A program made the translations under genes and the position numbers. This document shows positions 10,026-21,019 of a stretch of 64,000 nt of DNA, one piece after another. Under the pieces are notes generated by a model. It did no database searches. It was not told the DNA's origin and worked only from the letters and a program-made list of their open reading frames with translations. Numbering within the stretch: position 1 is the first letter of the stretch; every line of letters starts with the position of its first letter. The stretch covers positions 12,202,501 through 12,266,500 of the forward strand of contig NC_134119.1 in the NCBI RefSeq assembly GCF_040939455.1, written 5' to 3'. This DNA is from Microcebus murinus (taxonomy: Eukaryota > Chordata > Mammalia > Primates > Cheirogaleidae).

Positions 10026-10554
10026 TCAGAATGTGGTGGGAAGGGCCTTGTAATGACAGGGCAGCCTCCTGGGCCCCCAGTCTGCCCTGGACACGGAGGA
10101 TAAAGGTGTGGGGACCAGGGCAGGGAACAGTGACCTCAGTGCAAGAGCCACGCTGGTTCTGAGCTGCCCCGTTGTGTCTGGAATGACAGGCCTGCTGCCA
10201 AGGTGGTGGGAGAGGAAACCCACTCGAGGCCTGGCGGCGCCAGGCGTGTAGGAAGGAGGGTGACCCTGTGCACGGGGAACGGCCACAAAGGCAGCAGCAG
10301 CTGTGCCTGGAGCACCCGCCACGCGCCTGGTGCTGTAGTGGCTGTGGCAGTGGTGTGCTGTTCGATCAGGGTTTGTTGTAGGTGCTCCCTCTTTGTAGAA
10401 CTTGGTGACCGGAACCTTGGCATAGTCTTGGAACTGTCCATATTTGTTGTGGGTGTGCAATCAACGCTCGTTGACTTTGATGGGCTGAATCTATGGGGGA
10501 GTGAGTGGCCGTGGCGGGCGGGACAGCTCATCCTTACTGACGGGGATGCCTCTC

Positions 10555-10702
10555 ACTGATCTTCACCGGTCCTCGCGGCGACTCTGGGAGGAAGACAGAA
10601 CTGTTAGTTCCATATCCCAGGCAAGAACACAGAGGCCGAGGGGGTCACGTGACCTACTGGAAATCACGAGGCCTGGGGCTCATAGCCTTGGTGTCCGGAT
10701 GG
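10555..10702 (-). repeat. MIR SINE fragment
   Basis: An AACACAGAGGCCGAGGGGGT then GACCTACTGGAAATCACGAG layout corresponds to the reverse-complement MIR core. Confidence 0.6.
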
Positions 10703-10794
10703 GGCACATCTGACTCCAGGGCCCCTGTTGTTTTAGCACCACGGCGGCCTGCTGGGCGCACCGAGGGTTCCCAGTGGGACAGCACCCCAACCTT

Positions 10795-11262
10795 CCTGAT
10801 CTCGCCTCCTGCGCCCCGCCTCACTGCCCTGCAGCCTCCCGGGCCTCCTCTCTGTTCCTCAGCTCTCCGAGCTCGGTCCTTGTCCCCACCTTTGTATCTC
10901 TGCACTTGCTATTTGCTCTGCCTGGAACCCTCTTCCCGCCTGGCTCTTCCCGTGGTTGGCTCCTTCCTGTCATTTCATTCAGGTCTCAGTTGGAATGCCA
11001 CCTCCTCCAGGAGGCCTTCCGGATTGAGTAAAGACAGCGTCCCTTATTGACGGGCTGATGCGGCACAGATCCCAATCTGTATTTAGTTGACTTTCGTGTT
11101 TGTTACTCATGCACTGTGGGTCTACTCCAACCAGACCGCAGCTTCTGCGGGGGCCTGCCTTGTCCACGGCTGTCCCCTAGCTCCTGGCGTGGCGGCTGAA
11201 CATGGCAGGTGCTCAGTCAATCATCGTTGACTTTGGTGATGTTAGTGGAATGAATTAGCAAA
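10795..11262 (+). repeat. Long L2 LINE 3' end
   Basis: CTGCACTTGCTATTTGCTCT, GCCTGGAACCCTCTTCCCGC, TTGGAATGCCACCTCCTCCA and a tail around AGGTGCTCAGTCAATCATCG form a nearly complete L2 3' end of about 470 bp. A similar GTTGACTTTGATGGGCTGAA tail at 10450-10490 suggests a second, overlapping L2 end upstream. Confidence 0.85.
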
Positions 11263-11699
11263 TGAGCGGCCGTGGCAGAAGGATTCTGATCACCAAACGG
11301 CTCCCCTTCATGGGAGGTGTTTATGTTAATTTAATATTCAGGTTTGGAATGTCCACGGTCGTGTCCCTCTGCCTTCCCTGGGTGCAACAGGTCTCGCCCT
11401 GGCCCCAGGAGCCTTTCTGCTCCGTTCGTTTCCTTCACTGGCAGCTGCAGTGGAGCTGCCACCCTCGCCGGGCCTCAGATCCTTTGCAGAAAACCAGATG
11501 GAGCAAATGTCCCCTCGAGAATGTTCTTCCCACAGGCTGCGTCTGAGTCCCTGGGAGCTGGGTCTGACCTGGAAGGCCACCGTGGGCCGAGGAGACCCAC
11601 CCTGTCCAGAGTGCGTCCTCACCCAGTATTCGGGCCAGCCAGAGGCTTGCAGAAACCCAAATATAATTCTGAGTCTGGTTTGGCAACCCAGTTGGGCCT

Positions 11700-12115
11700 A
11701 CTGGCATCATTTAATACATATTCACTGAGGGTCTCTATGTGCCAGGCCCTGTTCTAGGCTCAAAGTCACACCTGTGAAGAGTTTATATTCTGCTGGAAAG
11801 AGACAGACTGAAGGCCAATGGGCACGTAGTAATAATACATATGGGCATTAGCATGCGGATATGTGTTCTTAATATGTCAGATGGCGCAAGTGCCAGTCAG
11901 GTAAGTTCGGCAGGTGAGAGGACAGGGACAGGTGTCCAGGCTATTTCAATATAATACATGGGCACAGAAGGCCTTCCGGGGCAGCCTCTGAACGGAGAAG
12001 TGTGGCGGAGAGGTCCCTGGCGATATCTGGCTCCCGAGAGGAAAGGCGGCAGGTGCGAAGGCCTGGAGGTGGGAACGTGCGGGGTGAGTTGGGGGAGGAG
12101 TGAGGGCTGGGGAGG
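11700..12115 (-). repeat. L2 LINE 3' end, antisense
   Basis: TACATATTCACTGAGGGTCT, ATGTGCCAGGCCCTGTTCTA and an ATTCTGCTGGAAAGAGACAG step match the antisense L2 end. GTCAGATGGCGCAAGTGCCA continues it inward. Confidence 0.82.
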
Positions 12116-12259
12116 GTATGACACTGCGGGGACACAGGCGACCGGGGCACTTTGGATTTATGTGCACAGGCCATTGGCGGTTCTGAGCAAAGGACGAGCA
12201 GTTTTCTCATCTGTGACAGGGTGGCCGTCGCGCCCGCCTACCAGGCGTGCCATTTGAGT

Positions 12260-13225
12260 GCTTTTAAAAACAAGCTGGAAGCACTCTCCAGAGGGAACGT
12301 GGTGTTATAACGTTTTATTTCTATAATATGTTGTGCTTTTCCTATTGTATTTTACGAAATGTGTAGCATTATGATGACATATAATTATATTTCTGTCTTT
12401 TCTCCCCAGCAGCCTCTCTGACGAACTCCAAAGTGGGGGGTCCCTCAGGGGGTTTCTGGAGACAAGGCAAGTGGCTAATGGGGGAATTTGGGGCACTCGG
12501 ACGGGTGGGGGGTGGGAGAGGAAGAGCAATTCTGGTGGGGTCCTGGGGTTAACCCTATGTGATACCAATAGGCTGGGAAGGAGGTGGATCTCACTTCTAG
12601 AGGCAAGGAGAGTAATAACAGGTGGCTCTGTATTAAGCACATGATGTACAGGGGCTATGCCTTCCCAACAACGCCCTGGGCCACTATCCCGGTCTTAGGG
12701 ACTGGCAAAGCCGGTCCCTGGATCTCCTGCTGAGGCCCATGTGGGCAGGGTCACCTCCCCCTTTGCTCCCCTCCCACTTCCTGCTGCCCAGCCCATGTCT
12801 GTCTGGGTGGCCACATGCTCGGCCCAGGGACAGGGCTGGCTTCGTGGGCATGCACACAGGGCCTGCACTCATCCGGGCTCTGTGCTTGGTTTAAGGTTCT
12901 GTTACTGTTATCTTGAAATTCTTAATAATTTGTGAACAGAGGACCTACATTTTTATTCTGCGCTGGGCCCAGCAGACTGTGGAGCTGGTTTTGCACCATG
13001 ATGAGAGCCAATTTCAGGGCACGCCCCTTTGCTGTGATTGGTGGGTGCTGACCCACTTCCGACCAGTAGGGTGGAAGGGTTGTGCTCTGAGGGATTCTGG
13101 GAAAATCTTTTCTCCCTGAAAAGGGAGGGCTTATGAGAACATATAATATTTTGTCCCCCTGACCCATTCCCTCCTGCTCTGGGCATTGTCCTCTGATCAC
13201 TCCTCCCACTTTTGCTGCAGTCCCC
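12260..13225. other. Intergenic stretch without assigned features
   Basis: An AT-rich pocket at 12305-12400 is followed by ordinary GC-rich sequence. I see no exon-like block with matching splice sites and no confident repeat. The segment at 12955-13100 may be a decayed interspersed repeat. Confidence 0.5.
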
Positions 13226-13229
13226 CAAC

Positions 13230-13890
13230 CCCCGATCCAGACTACCCTAATTGTTTGCCTAGAATATTCTGGTCTTCTCACTGGTCTCCCTGCTCACACC
13301 CTTACCTTGACGTGCAGCCAGAGGGGTGCTGTTAGCTTCCAAGTCAGGCTGCATCTTTCCTCTGCTCAGAACCCTCCAGGGACGTCCTGTCTCAGCCGAG
13401 TCAGAGCTCCAGGCCCCACCATGCCCCACAAGCCCCTACACGATGCCTGACCTTCCCTGTGCCCTCCCTGTGGCTGTCCCCTTCACTCACTGTCCCAGCC
13501 ACTCCAGCCTCCTCGCTGGTTCTTGGACTTACCGGGTGGCTCTGTCTTGGGGCCTTTGCACGAGCTGCTCCCTGTGGGGGAGTGCTCTTCCCCGGGAATG
13601 CGCACGGCTCCTCCTCCCCACCCCCGTTTCGGTGCACACGTGGCCATCTCGCCATCTCAGCAGTTCTCCCCTGCCGGCCTCATCTAAGATGCAGCCTCCC
13701 CACGCCCCGTGCCCCACCTGTTCCCAGTGTAACTTCTCTAATACACCGCGGGATACACGGAGCTCCTTGCTTTACTCTTTCTCTTGCCCAAGAAGAGTGT
13801 CAGCTCCACGAGGACTTGTCTGCCTCGTGGCCTCCCCCCAGGGCCTGGGGCAGTGCTGGGCATGTGGTGGTCCCCAAACAAATGACAACG
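13230..13890 (+). repeat. Long L2 LINE 3' region
   Basis: It runs through AACCCTCCAGGGACGTCCTG, GATGCCTGACCTTCCCTGTG, GGGGCCTTTGCACGAGCTGC and TGTCAGCTCCACGAGGACTT. This is more than 600 bp of the L2 3' region in sense orientation. Confidence 0.88.
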
Positions 13891-14089
13891 TGTGACCATG
13901 AGGGAGACCTTGGGGGCCACACGGGGCCGGCAGAGCCACAGCAGCCTGGGCAGTGGCCCTGATGAGTCCATGCTGCCCCTGCCCGGCCTGGCCCTCCCGC
14001 TGCGGAGTCCGCGCTGAGTCTGGCGGGAAACGCCCCAGCTGTCGGTGCCTCCATCAGCTGCGTGTCCTGCTGTCGCAGCTGAAGTCCTC

Positions 14090-14162
14090 TCTCGGGGACG
14101 GAGGTGGGATTTGAGCCCAGGCCGTCTGGCTCTGGACCCTGAGCCCAGGGTTCTGTCTGGGT
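14090..14162 (-). repeat. MIR SINE remnant
   Basis: GGTGGGATTTGAGCCCAGGC followed by CGTCTGGCTCTGGACCCTGA is the reverse-complement 5' half of MIR. Confidence 0.65.
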
Positions 14163-14169
14163 GTGGCCC

Positions 14170-15195
14170 AGGGGCAGGTCCTTAGATATACGGGCATGGG
14201 GTGGCCTGGCCCCGGCTCCTGTCCCGGGTCACTGCAGCAGCACTGGGCCACGCTGCCTTCCCACCCGGCAGTCCTGAGGGGCCTCAGCAGAGAGGCCCAG
14301 TCCCCGAGTCCATCCCCTCCCTGGGTGGGTCCCCAGCCAGCCTCTGCCCAGCATGTGGGGAGGGCGCTGCCATGTTCTCTTTCCTGCAGTGTTTCCCTTC
14401 TAGCACTTTCCGGGCCCAGGCTCCCAGTGTGGGGCTGCCCGCGTGTCCCCTCTGAGTGGCCTGGCCCTGCTGCCCTGGGCTGAGACTCCAGACCCGTCCT
14501 GCTGTGTCCACACTCTCCAGTCAGAGCCAGCCCATGCTCTGTCCCCTCCCGGTGGCCCTGCTTCCTGCCGGGGGACACGCACGTCATCGCTGCCATGGGG
14601 GCCGGTGGGTAACAGGGAGACGCCACCAGGAACCTATTTGTGCTTCCGCAGAGCCCTGCTAGAGCTCGGGTGACGAATGGGGGCTTTTCAGACACCACAG
14701 CGGGGCCGGGGTGAGCCGTTCCAGGGACAGGACCGTGGCAGGGGACCGAGCTGGAGGAGCGCCAGCCCTGCGGGGCCACACAGACCTGCCGCTCTCTTCT
14801 CTGGCTTTTGGCCTGAACAGCTCTTTGGGAAGGAGCACAGGAATGGCCCTGGCAGGCGGGCCGTGTTTCCATGGTGCGTGGCCCACACTGAGGACGGCAG
14901 AGCTCCGGGCTGCTGGGGGACAGCCATGGGGGTAGGGGGAGGCACGGGTGTGGGGGCAGGGCTGCCCTCTGTCCCTCGTACCACCTGCTGGCAGGGAGCC
15001 GGCAGGGCGTCCTGGGCAGCTGAGGCCTGGGGGGCTTGGAGGGGCCATCTCGTCTGGGTCCTGGCAGGGGCGGAGCTAGACCTGCATCCTGCAGAGACTC
15101 AGCTGTGAAAAGGGACCAGGGACACCCAGATATTGTCACCCACGCACCCTCCTCTGTTCCGTCTGGTCTGTCCCTATGGCGATGGCAGAGGCTCA
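14170..15195. other. Intergenic GC-rich DNA, no gene seen
   Basis: This GC-rich segment lies between an L2/MIR cluster and the 32-bp minisatellite. Its open frames are short and overlap on both strands. I found no exon with consensus borders and no named repeat. Confidence 0.5.
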
Positions 15196-15200
15196 GAATG

Positions 15201-16032
15201 TCCACCCCTGCCCGGTGGTGGAGGTGAGAGTGTCCACCCCTGCCCAGTGGTGGAGGTGAGAGTGTCTGCCCCTGCCCAGTGGTGGAGGTGAGAGTGTCCA
15301 CCCCTGCCTGGTGGTGGAGGTGAGAGTGTCCACCCCTGCCTGGTGGTGGAGGTGAGAGTGTCCGCCCCTGCCCAGTGGTGGAGGTGAGAGTGTCCGCCCC
15401 TGCCCAGTGGTGGAGGTGAGAGTGTCCAACCCTGCCCGGTGGTGGAGGTGAGAGTGTCCACCCCTGCCCAGTGGTGGAGGTGAGAGTGTCCGCCCCTGCC
15501 CAGTGGTGGAGGTGAGAGTGTCCGCCCCTGCCCAGTGGTGGAGGTGAGAGTGTCCGCCCCTGCCCGGTGGTGGAGGTGAGAGTGTCCGCCCCTGCCCAGT
15601 GGTGGAGGTGAGAGTGTCCACCCCTGCCCAGTGGTGGAGGTGAGAGTGTCTGCCCCTGCCCAGTGGTGGAGGTGAGAGTGTCCACCCCTGCCTGGTGGTG
15701 GAGGTGAGAGTGTCCACCCCTGCCTGGTGGTGGAGGTGAGAGTGTCCGCCCCTGCCCAGTGGTGGAGGTGAGAGTGTCCACCCCTGCCCGGTGGTGGAGG
15801 TGAGAGTGTCCACCCCTGCCCAGTGGTGGAGGTGAGAGTGTCCACCCCTGCCTGGTGGTGGAGGTGAGAGTGTCCGCCCCTGCCCAGTGGTGGAGGTGAG
15901 AGTGTCCGCCCCTGCCCAGTGGTGGAGGTGAGAGTGTCCACCCCTGCCTGGTGGTGGAGGTGAGAGTGTCCGCCCCTGCCCGGTGGTGGAGGTGAGAGTG
16001 TCCGCCCCTGCCCGGTGGTGGAGGTGAGAATG
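15201..16032 (+). repeat. Minisatellite, 26 units of 32 bp
   Basis: There are exactly 26 head-to-tail units of 32 bp, with no length variants. Each unit begins TCCRCCCCTGCC and continues RGTGGTGGAGGTGAGAGTG or TGGTGGTGGAGGTGAGAGTG. Nearly all differences fall at two CpG-derived positions: TCCG/TCCA/TCTG at the unit start and CCGG/CCAG/CTGG in the middle. One unit (8th) has TCCAACCC. Because 32 is not a multiple of three and the minus strand lacks stops in all phases, a 711-codon antisense open frame spans the array and its left flank. I treat that frame as non-coding. Confidence 0.97.
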
Positions 16033-16129
16033 AGCGAGAAAGGGCATTGAGGGGAATCTGGCCCCGTCCTCCCAAGTGACAGATGGGGCGGATCCCAGTG
16101 CCCAGATGGGACTGAAGAGATGACATGAC

Positions 16130-16330
16130 GAGTGGTGTTAATTGAACACCTACTATGTGCCAGACACAGTGTTCACACATTGTTATCATCTCACTGAATC
16201 CCCCAACAGTCCCGTGGAGGCACTGTTGTCACCCCCACTGTGGGGGTGGAGGGGCTTCCCCTGCATCATGAGGTCTGGGAGCATCGGGGTGGGATTGAGC
16301 CCCTCGAGTCCTGTCCCAGGTCCTTGCTCC
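16130..16330 (-). repeat. MIR SINE
   Basis: TTGAACACCTACTATGTGCC, then CACACATTGTTATCATCTCA and GGTGGGATTGAGCCCCTCGA, fit an antisense MIR lying just beyond the 32-bp array. Confidence 0.82.
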
Positions 16331-16589
16331 CAACCCCCAGGACCACGGTCACTGCAGAATGGGAGTCACCAAGGCCAGGCCAGGGCGCTTCCCTCCTGCG
16401 GCTCCTGGTACAGAAATGAAGAGATGCCACCGCAGGGCTGTGAGGGCCTTGGGCCGGTGAAATGTTTAAGTGAACAAATGAGAACTCCATTGTGGTGCCA
16501 TTCAGAAAATACATTGATTTTTCAAAAATGTGTTAATCCCAGGTGTACTCCGCGGGGATGGAGGGATGTGGGAAGATGCAGAATTGGAC

Positions 16590-16722
16590 CTTGTGATTAG
16601 GAACATGAGCTTTGTGGCCAGAATTCCTGGGTTTGGATCCTGGGCAAGTCACTTGGCTTTTCCGTGCCTCAGTTTCCCCATCTGTGGCAGGGGCTGGTAG
16701 GTACCCATTTCTTGTCGGGCTG
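16590..16722 (+). repeat. MIR SINE
   Basis: TGAGCTTTGTGGCCAGAATT, CCTGGGTTTGGATCCTGGGC and CCTCAGTTTCCCCATCTGTG are sense MIR blocks. Confidence 0.85.
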
Positions 16723-16784
16723 GTGGGGTTGGAGGGTGGAGGCAGGTGAAGTCTGATTGTGTGTGCAGCCCGAGGTTCCTCTTC

Positions 16785-17330
16785 GACTCTGGCCGCAGCC
16801 TCGTTTGGGGGACTGGGACGGTCTGGAGTCCGGGGCTTTGGTGAACGCGAGGCCAGGCTGCGCGGCTGGGCCTGGGGGCAGCGCGTCCGTCTGCTTCACA
16901 GAGGGGAGCGCACCTGCGTCTCCCCCTCGCCCAGCGAGGCCTGGGGAGGGGCTGCCCCAACACCCGGTGAGCCGCGTGCGGAGCTGATTACGAGGAGTTG
17001 CTGGTGTTTACTCAGAGCAGCGACCGCAGAGACTCAGGACGGAGGGATGGCGCTGCCTGGCTGGACGCGCAGGGGCGAGGCGCAGGGGCGAGGGGCAGGG
17101 GCGAGGCGCAGGGGCCAGGTGCCGCGACCACACAGACCCTCCCCCGGGCAGCCCCTCCCCTCCGGCCGCAGGAGCTGCGGGGTCCAGGTCTGCTGTCCCG
17201 ACGCTGGCGCTGCCCGGGGTCCCTCAGGGCGGGTGTGGCAGAGGACACGGGACGCGCATCCCTGGGCATCTGCCCCCGTGCCTGCCAGCCCTCAGCGTCC
17301 CCACCAGCGCCCACGGGGACTTCAGCGTGA
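16785..17330. other. CpG-rich segment without an identified gene
   Basis: CpG dinucleotides are frequent compared with the flanks (GACGGTC, GAACGCGAGGC, GCGCGTCCGTC, GCCGCGTGCGGAG). It includes a short direct repeat of GGGGCGAGGCGCA-like words at about 17073-17120. Open frames of up to 212 codons reflect GC content, and I find no exon borders that support them. It may be a small CpG island. Confidence 0.5.
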
Positions 17331-17334
17331 ACCC

Positions 17335-17568
17335 GAATCGAGGGCTCAGGTGGGCCTCGGTTCAATTCCAACCCTGCCACTTGCCGTGTGGCCTTAGACG
17401 TGACCACTCCAAGCCTCGGTTTTCTCACCTGTAAAACGGGAATAATTCAAAGTACCTTTTTCCTGGGGTTATTGTGAGGCTTGAAAACATTAATTTGTTA
17501 AAGTGCTTAGCAAATGCCTGCCACATTTTAAATGCTCAGTGAATGCTATAATTATTATTTCCTCTTTT
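17335..17568 (+). repeat. MIR SINE, nearly complete
   Basis: TCGGTTCAATTCCAACCCTG, GCCACTTGCCGTGTGGCCTT, TTCTCACCTGTAAAACGGGA and GTTATTGTGAGGCTTGAAAA follow the MIR consensus order to its 3' end. Confidence 0.92.
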
Positions 17569-17789
17569 GTTCCACGGAGAATAAACACGTATTTACCATA
17601 TATAAAGTGAGTCAGTGAGACAGCGTGCTGTGCTCAGCACTGGGCGCTGTCCCTCTCTCGGGGGTGGTGGGTTTGCACACCTGGCGGGCCTGTCAGGCAG
17701 GCCGGTGACGCTGCAGTAACAGCCCCGAGTCCCAGGGGCTCCCGGCCACGAAGGCGTCTTTCTTGCTCAGGCTGCAGGGGGTGGAGGGC

Positions 17790-18345
17790 GGCTGGGAGCT
17801 CCGCTCAGGGTCTCCCCTCTGACGGCTCTCATCCGGAACCTCCATGACTTCCCATTGCTCTCGAGATAAAACCCAAACCCAAGCAGCTGACACAACCCTG
17901 TGTGATCCGGGCCCTGCCCTCATTGCACACCTTGCTCCCTGTCACCATGGACCAGCATGTTCCCACCCCAGGGCCTTTGCACTTGCTGGGCCTGGAACGC
18001 TCTCTCCAGCTCGTCTCATGGCTGGCTTCTTCTCATCCTCTGAGTCTTAGCTCGAATGTCTCTCCACCTGGGGGCCTTCATGGCCACCCTAAGGTAGCCC
18101 CTGTCTCCTGTGGAGTCGCATTCTATCTGCTCAGGCTGCACTAATTCCTCCTTGGGCTTATCAAATCTGTGATCATCTCCCGTGCAGTTTCGACTGGGTC
18201 CTGTCGCTGGAAGGCCAGCTCCAGGCGGGCAGGAACTGTGGCTAGTTGAACGCTGTGGCTCCAGGACATAGCCCAGCATCCAGCACTTAGGAGGCACCTG
18301 ATAAATATTCACTGAGTTAATGCATGAATGAGTGCTCACCCTAGC
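17790..18345 (+). repeat. Long L2 LINE 3' end
   Basis: CCATGACTTCCCATTGCTCT, GATAAAACCCAAACCCAAGC, CAGGGCCTTTGCACTTGCTG and ATAAATATTCACTGAGTTAA give about 550 bp of L2 in correct order, including the terminal tail. Confidence 0.93.
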
Positions 18346-18644
18346 GCCACTAGTAGCCTCGGCTCAAACTCACCTGTCCCATGTCCCATTCCTTTCAACG
18401 CCTGCTGCATGTGAGAACTAATGAAGAATTCATTTGTGCTAATGAACATGTATTAGCTCTTTCAAGATGAGATGTGCATATTTTATTAAGAAATGCCTAG
18501 AGACACAATTTTTAATCCAGGGACATCACCCTAATGAAGAGAATGTGATGGTGATGAAGATGGTGTGGGTATTTAGAGCACGGGCCCGGGAGAGGCAGCA
18601 GATCACACAACTGCCTCCTGGGTGCAGTGGGGGGAGGGGAAGTG

Positions 18645-18788
18645 CTGCCCTGGGAGTCAGCCAGGACTGGGCCAAGTCCCTGCTCAGCCACCGCCCATAG
18701 GTCTGACCCTGGGCAAATCGCTCCCCTTCCTCCTTGGCCTCAGTGCTCCTATCTGTAAATTGGGATCATAACCCACACCCTGTAGGGT
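18645..18788 (+). repeat. MIR SINE fragment
   Basis: CTGACCCTGGGCAAATCGCT, then TGGCCTCAGTGCTCCTATCT and GTAAATTGGGATCATAA, match the MIR core. Confidence 0.8.
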
Positions 18789-18894
18789 GCGAGGTTCAGC
18801 CCATATGATGGTCGTTCTGGTGATTTGTAAATTACCTCTTTGGTCACCAAGTGGAAAGGATTATGGTAATAAGCAAAAACGACTTCACCTATCA

Positions 18895-19435
18895 CAGGTG
18901 GGATATTTTTGGCTTCAAGAAACAGAAAACTCCAAAATAAGTAGCTACATCCTAAGGACAGTTTATGACGTCACAGGCCAAAGAATCCAGTGAGATTCCG
19001 GCAGTTCTGGTTCGAGCCCAGAGGCCCTGACTCCTCCGGGGCCCAGATTCTCTCAAACTTGCTGCTGTGCTGTCTTCCCAGGCAGCCCGATTTCAGGCTT
19101 TCACCCTGAAGCTTGCAGGGTTACTGCACGCAGTCATGCCACCCTCATGCATCAGAGGCGGGAAGAGAAGAAAAGAACGTGTCTCTTCCCACTGCCGCTT
19201 TGGAAGAGCCTGGACACCTTTCCCAGTCCCTGCCCACCAGCCGCAGCAGGTTTTCTTTCGTGTTACTTCAGCCAGAAGTGCAACCCAAGCTCATCCTGGA
19301 CCTGGTGCCGGCAGAGGAAGTGGAGTTATCACGATTGGCCAGGGGTTTTCCACCAGAGAGGTACAGCCCCTGGGCACATGTCGGAATGGGGGTGGCCGGC
19401 TCATCTCAATGACTGGTGACGTTGCTGGCGTCTAG
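18895..19435. repeat. Probable ancient interspersed repeat, family unnamed
   Basis: GGCTTCAAGAAACAGAAAAC at the left and ATTGGCCAGGGGTTTTCCAC near 19335 resemble a mammalian repeat also seen at 31655-31960 and 40530-40850. The assignment is weak. A full CRE palindrome (TGACGTCA) sits at 18966-18973. Confidence 0.35.
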
Positions 19436-20492
19436 CTGGGCGGGGTCAGGAAGGCTGGATGTCTTCCAAGGTGCAGGACACACAGACTGTCCGGTTTCCC
19501 GTGCACATTTCAATGCCCCTCTCACCATTCTCGCATGAAGAGCTGTTTAATTATCTTAGTCTAGAGCCCATGTCAACTTAATATCGAAACAAAACATTGC
19601 TGTAAGATTTTAGTGTTCCCTGAATATAATATTTATATTCAAGGGTCTCTTCCATTTTTCTGCCCTTCTGTCGTGGGGCACATCCCAATCTCCTTCTCTT
19701 ACATCCAGATCCCACGTGTCGGCAAGGACCTGACCATTCGTTATGTGTCCTCGTGGGTCTGTGCCTGCTCATTTGCATATTGAAATATGATTATTTTATT
19801 ATAAATTATTATTTTATTACAAATAATTGTCCTTTTATTTCTTTTTATAACCCACTTAGGGCATCATAATGAGTTTTTAAGTAGGTGTGTGATGTTACAG
19901 GTTAATTATTTATGACTTTCATTTCAGGGCAGTATAGAGATCATTAAGCACATTTCTTCTCTGGAGAGGTCATAGGTCTGATGAGGTTGAGAACTGCTGA
20001 CTTGAAATCACCAAGATACATGTCCTAGGGCTGGGGGGGAGCCTGTGTTCTGAAACTCCTGGCTCCCGGGTACCTGGAGCACATGGGCATGGGATTGAAG
20101 GACGGGAGTGGCTGTTGGGTTGGCACCAATGACATGGAACATAGCATCGTACCCACACACAGCCCTCAGCCAGTTATCCATGCTGCCCCTAAGTCACAGC
20201 GGGTATCTGGGAAGGAGCCTCCACGGAGAGGCCTGAGGGTACCAACAGGGCCACTGAGGCAGGGCTGGGTTTGCATTCAGCCCCAAGATCCGACAGTGAG
20301 AACCCACCACACTCATGGCCTGCCAGCTGTTGGTCACTGTAACTGCATCAGTTTACAAGTGGCAGAGAATTTGTTGGTGGGGAAGAAAGATCAGTTTCTC
20401 TCTTTCAGTCCAACCCAGGGAAGGAGGGTGAGGTATGATTAACACCCAACTGAGATGGATGGTTCCAGAAGAGCCCTCTGGAGGCAATCTCC

Positions 20493-20580
20493 CAGTTTCA
20501 TTCATTCAGCCAACATTTTCTGAGCACCTATTAGGTGGAAGGGATCGTGTTCCCGGATGTGGAGACTTGGGAAGCATCGG
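20493..20580 (-). repeat. L2 LINE 3' tail, antisense
   Basis: TTCATTCATTCAGCCAACAT followed by TTTCTGAGCACCTATTAGGT is the antisense L2 terminus. Confidence 0.8.
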
Positions 20581-20764
20581 ACCCTAGCCTGCCTGCTAGG
20601 GCTTCCTGTTGAGCCAGAGATAGCTTTTGGGGAGCTGCACAGCTGGGGGTTCTGTTTAAGTGAGGTTTAACTGGGGGAAAAGGCTAAATTTTGACAGTTA
20701 CTTTATTACAAATTAAAAAATAAAATAGAATTTCAAATGCTTGGTTGGCTTTTATCCTTAAAAT

Positions 20765-20870
20765 GTTTTTATTTATTCATTCAAAAAAATTTATTATGTA
20801 TCTACTTAGTGCCTGCCCTCATAGCGGGCACTGGAAATCACATAAACAAACAAACAAACAAAGGAACAGG
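20765..20870 (-). repeat. L2 LINE 3' tail with (ACAA)n
   Basis: TTTATTCATTCAAAAAAATT, then ATGTATCTACTTAGTGCCTG, is the L2 end in antisense. A run of ACAA units (AAACAAACAAACAAACAAAG) follows. Confidence 0.75.
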
Positions 20871-21019
20871 AACCAAGTAGAAGCAGCCTCCCTCCCCTGC
20901 CTCCTTACGAGGTTAGTACAAGATTTCCTTGCAAGAAGCCACCTAGTCTCCGCTCTTGTCGCTATTAGGGTCAGATATCAGCATGTTCCAGGGTTACAAG
21001 CACACAGTCCAACCTAGGA

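Noticed and set aside
15201..16032. CRISPR-like array
   Set aside because: Units are contiguous 32-bp repeats with no unique spacers, and the genome is mammalian.
14054..16189. 711-codon minus-strand open frame as a gene
   Set aside because: It is created by a stop-free 32-bp tandem unit. It has no splice sites, domain or start context, and all three phases are equally open.
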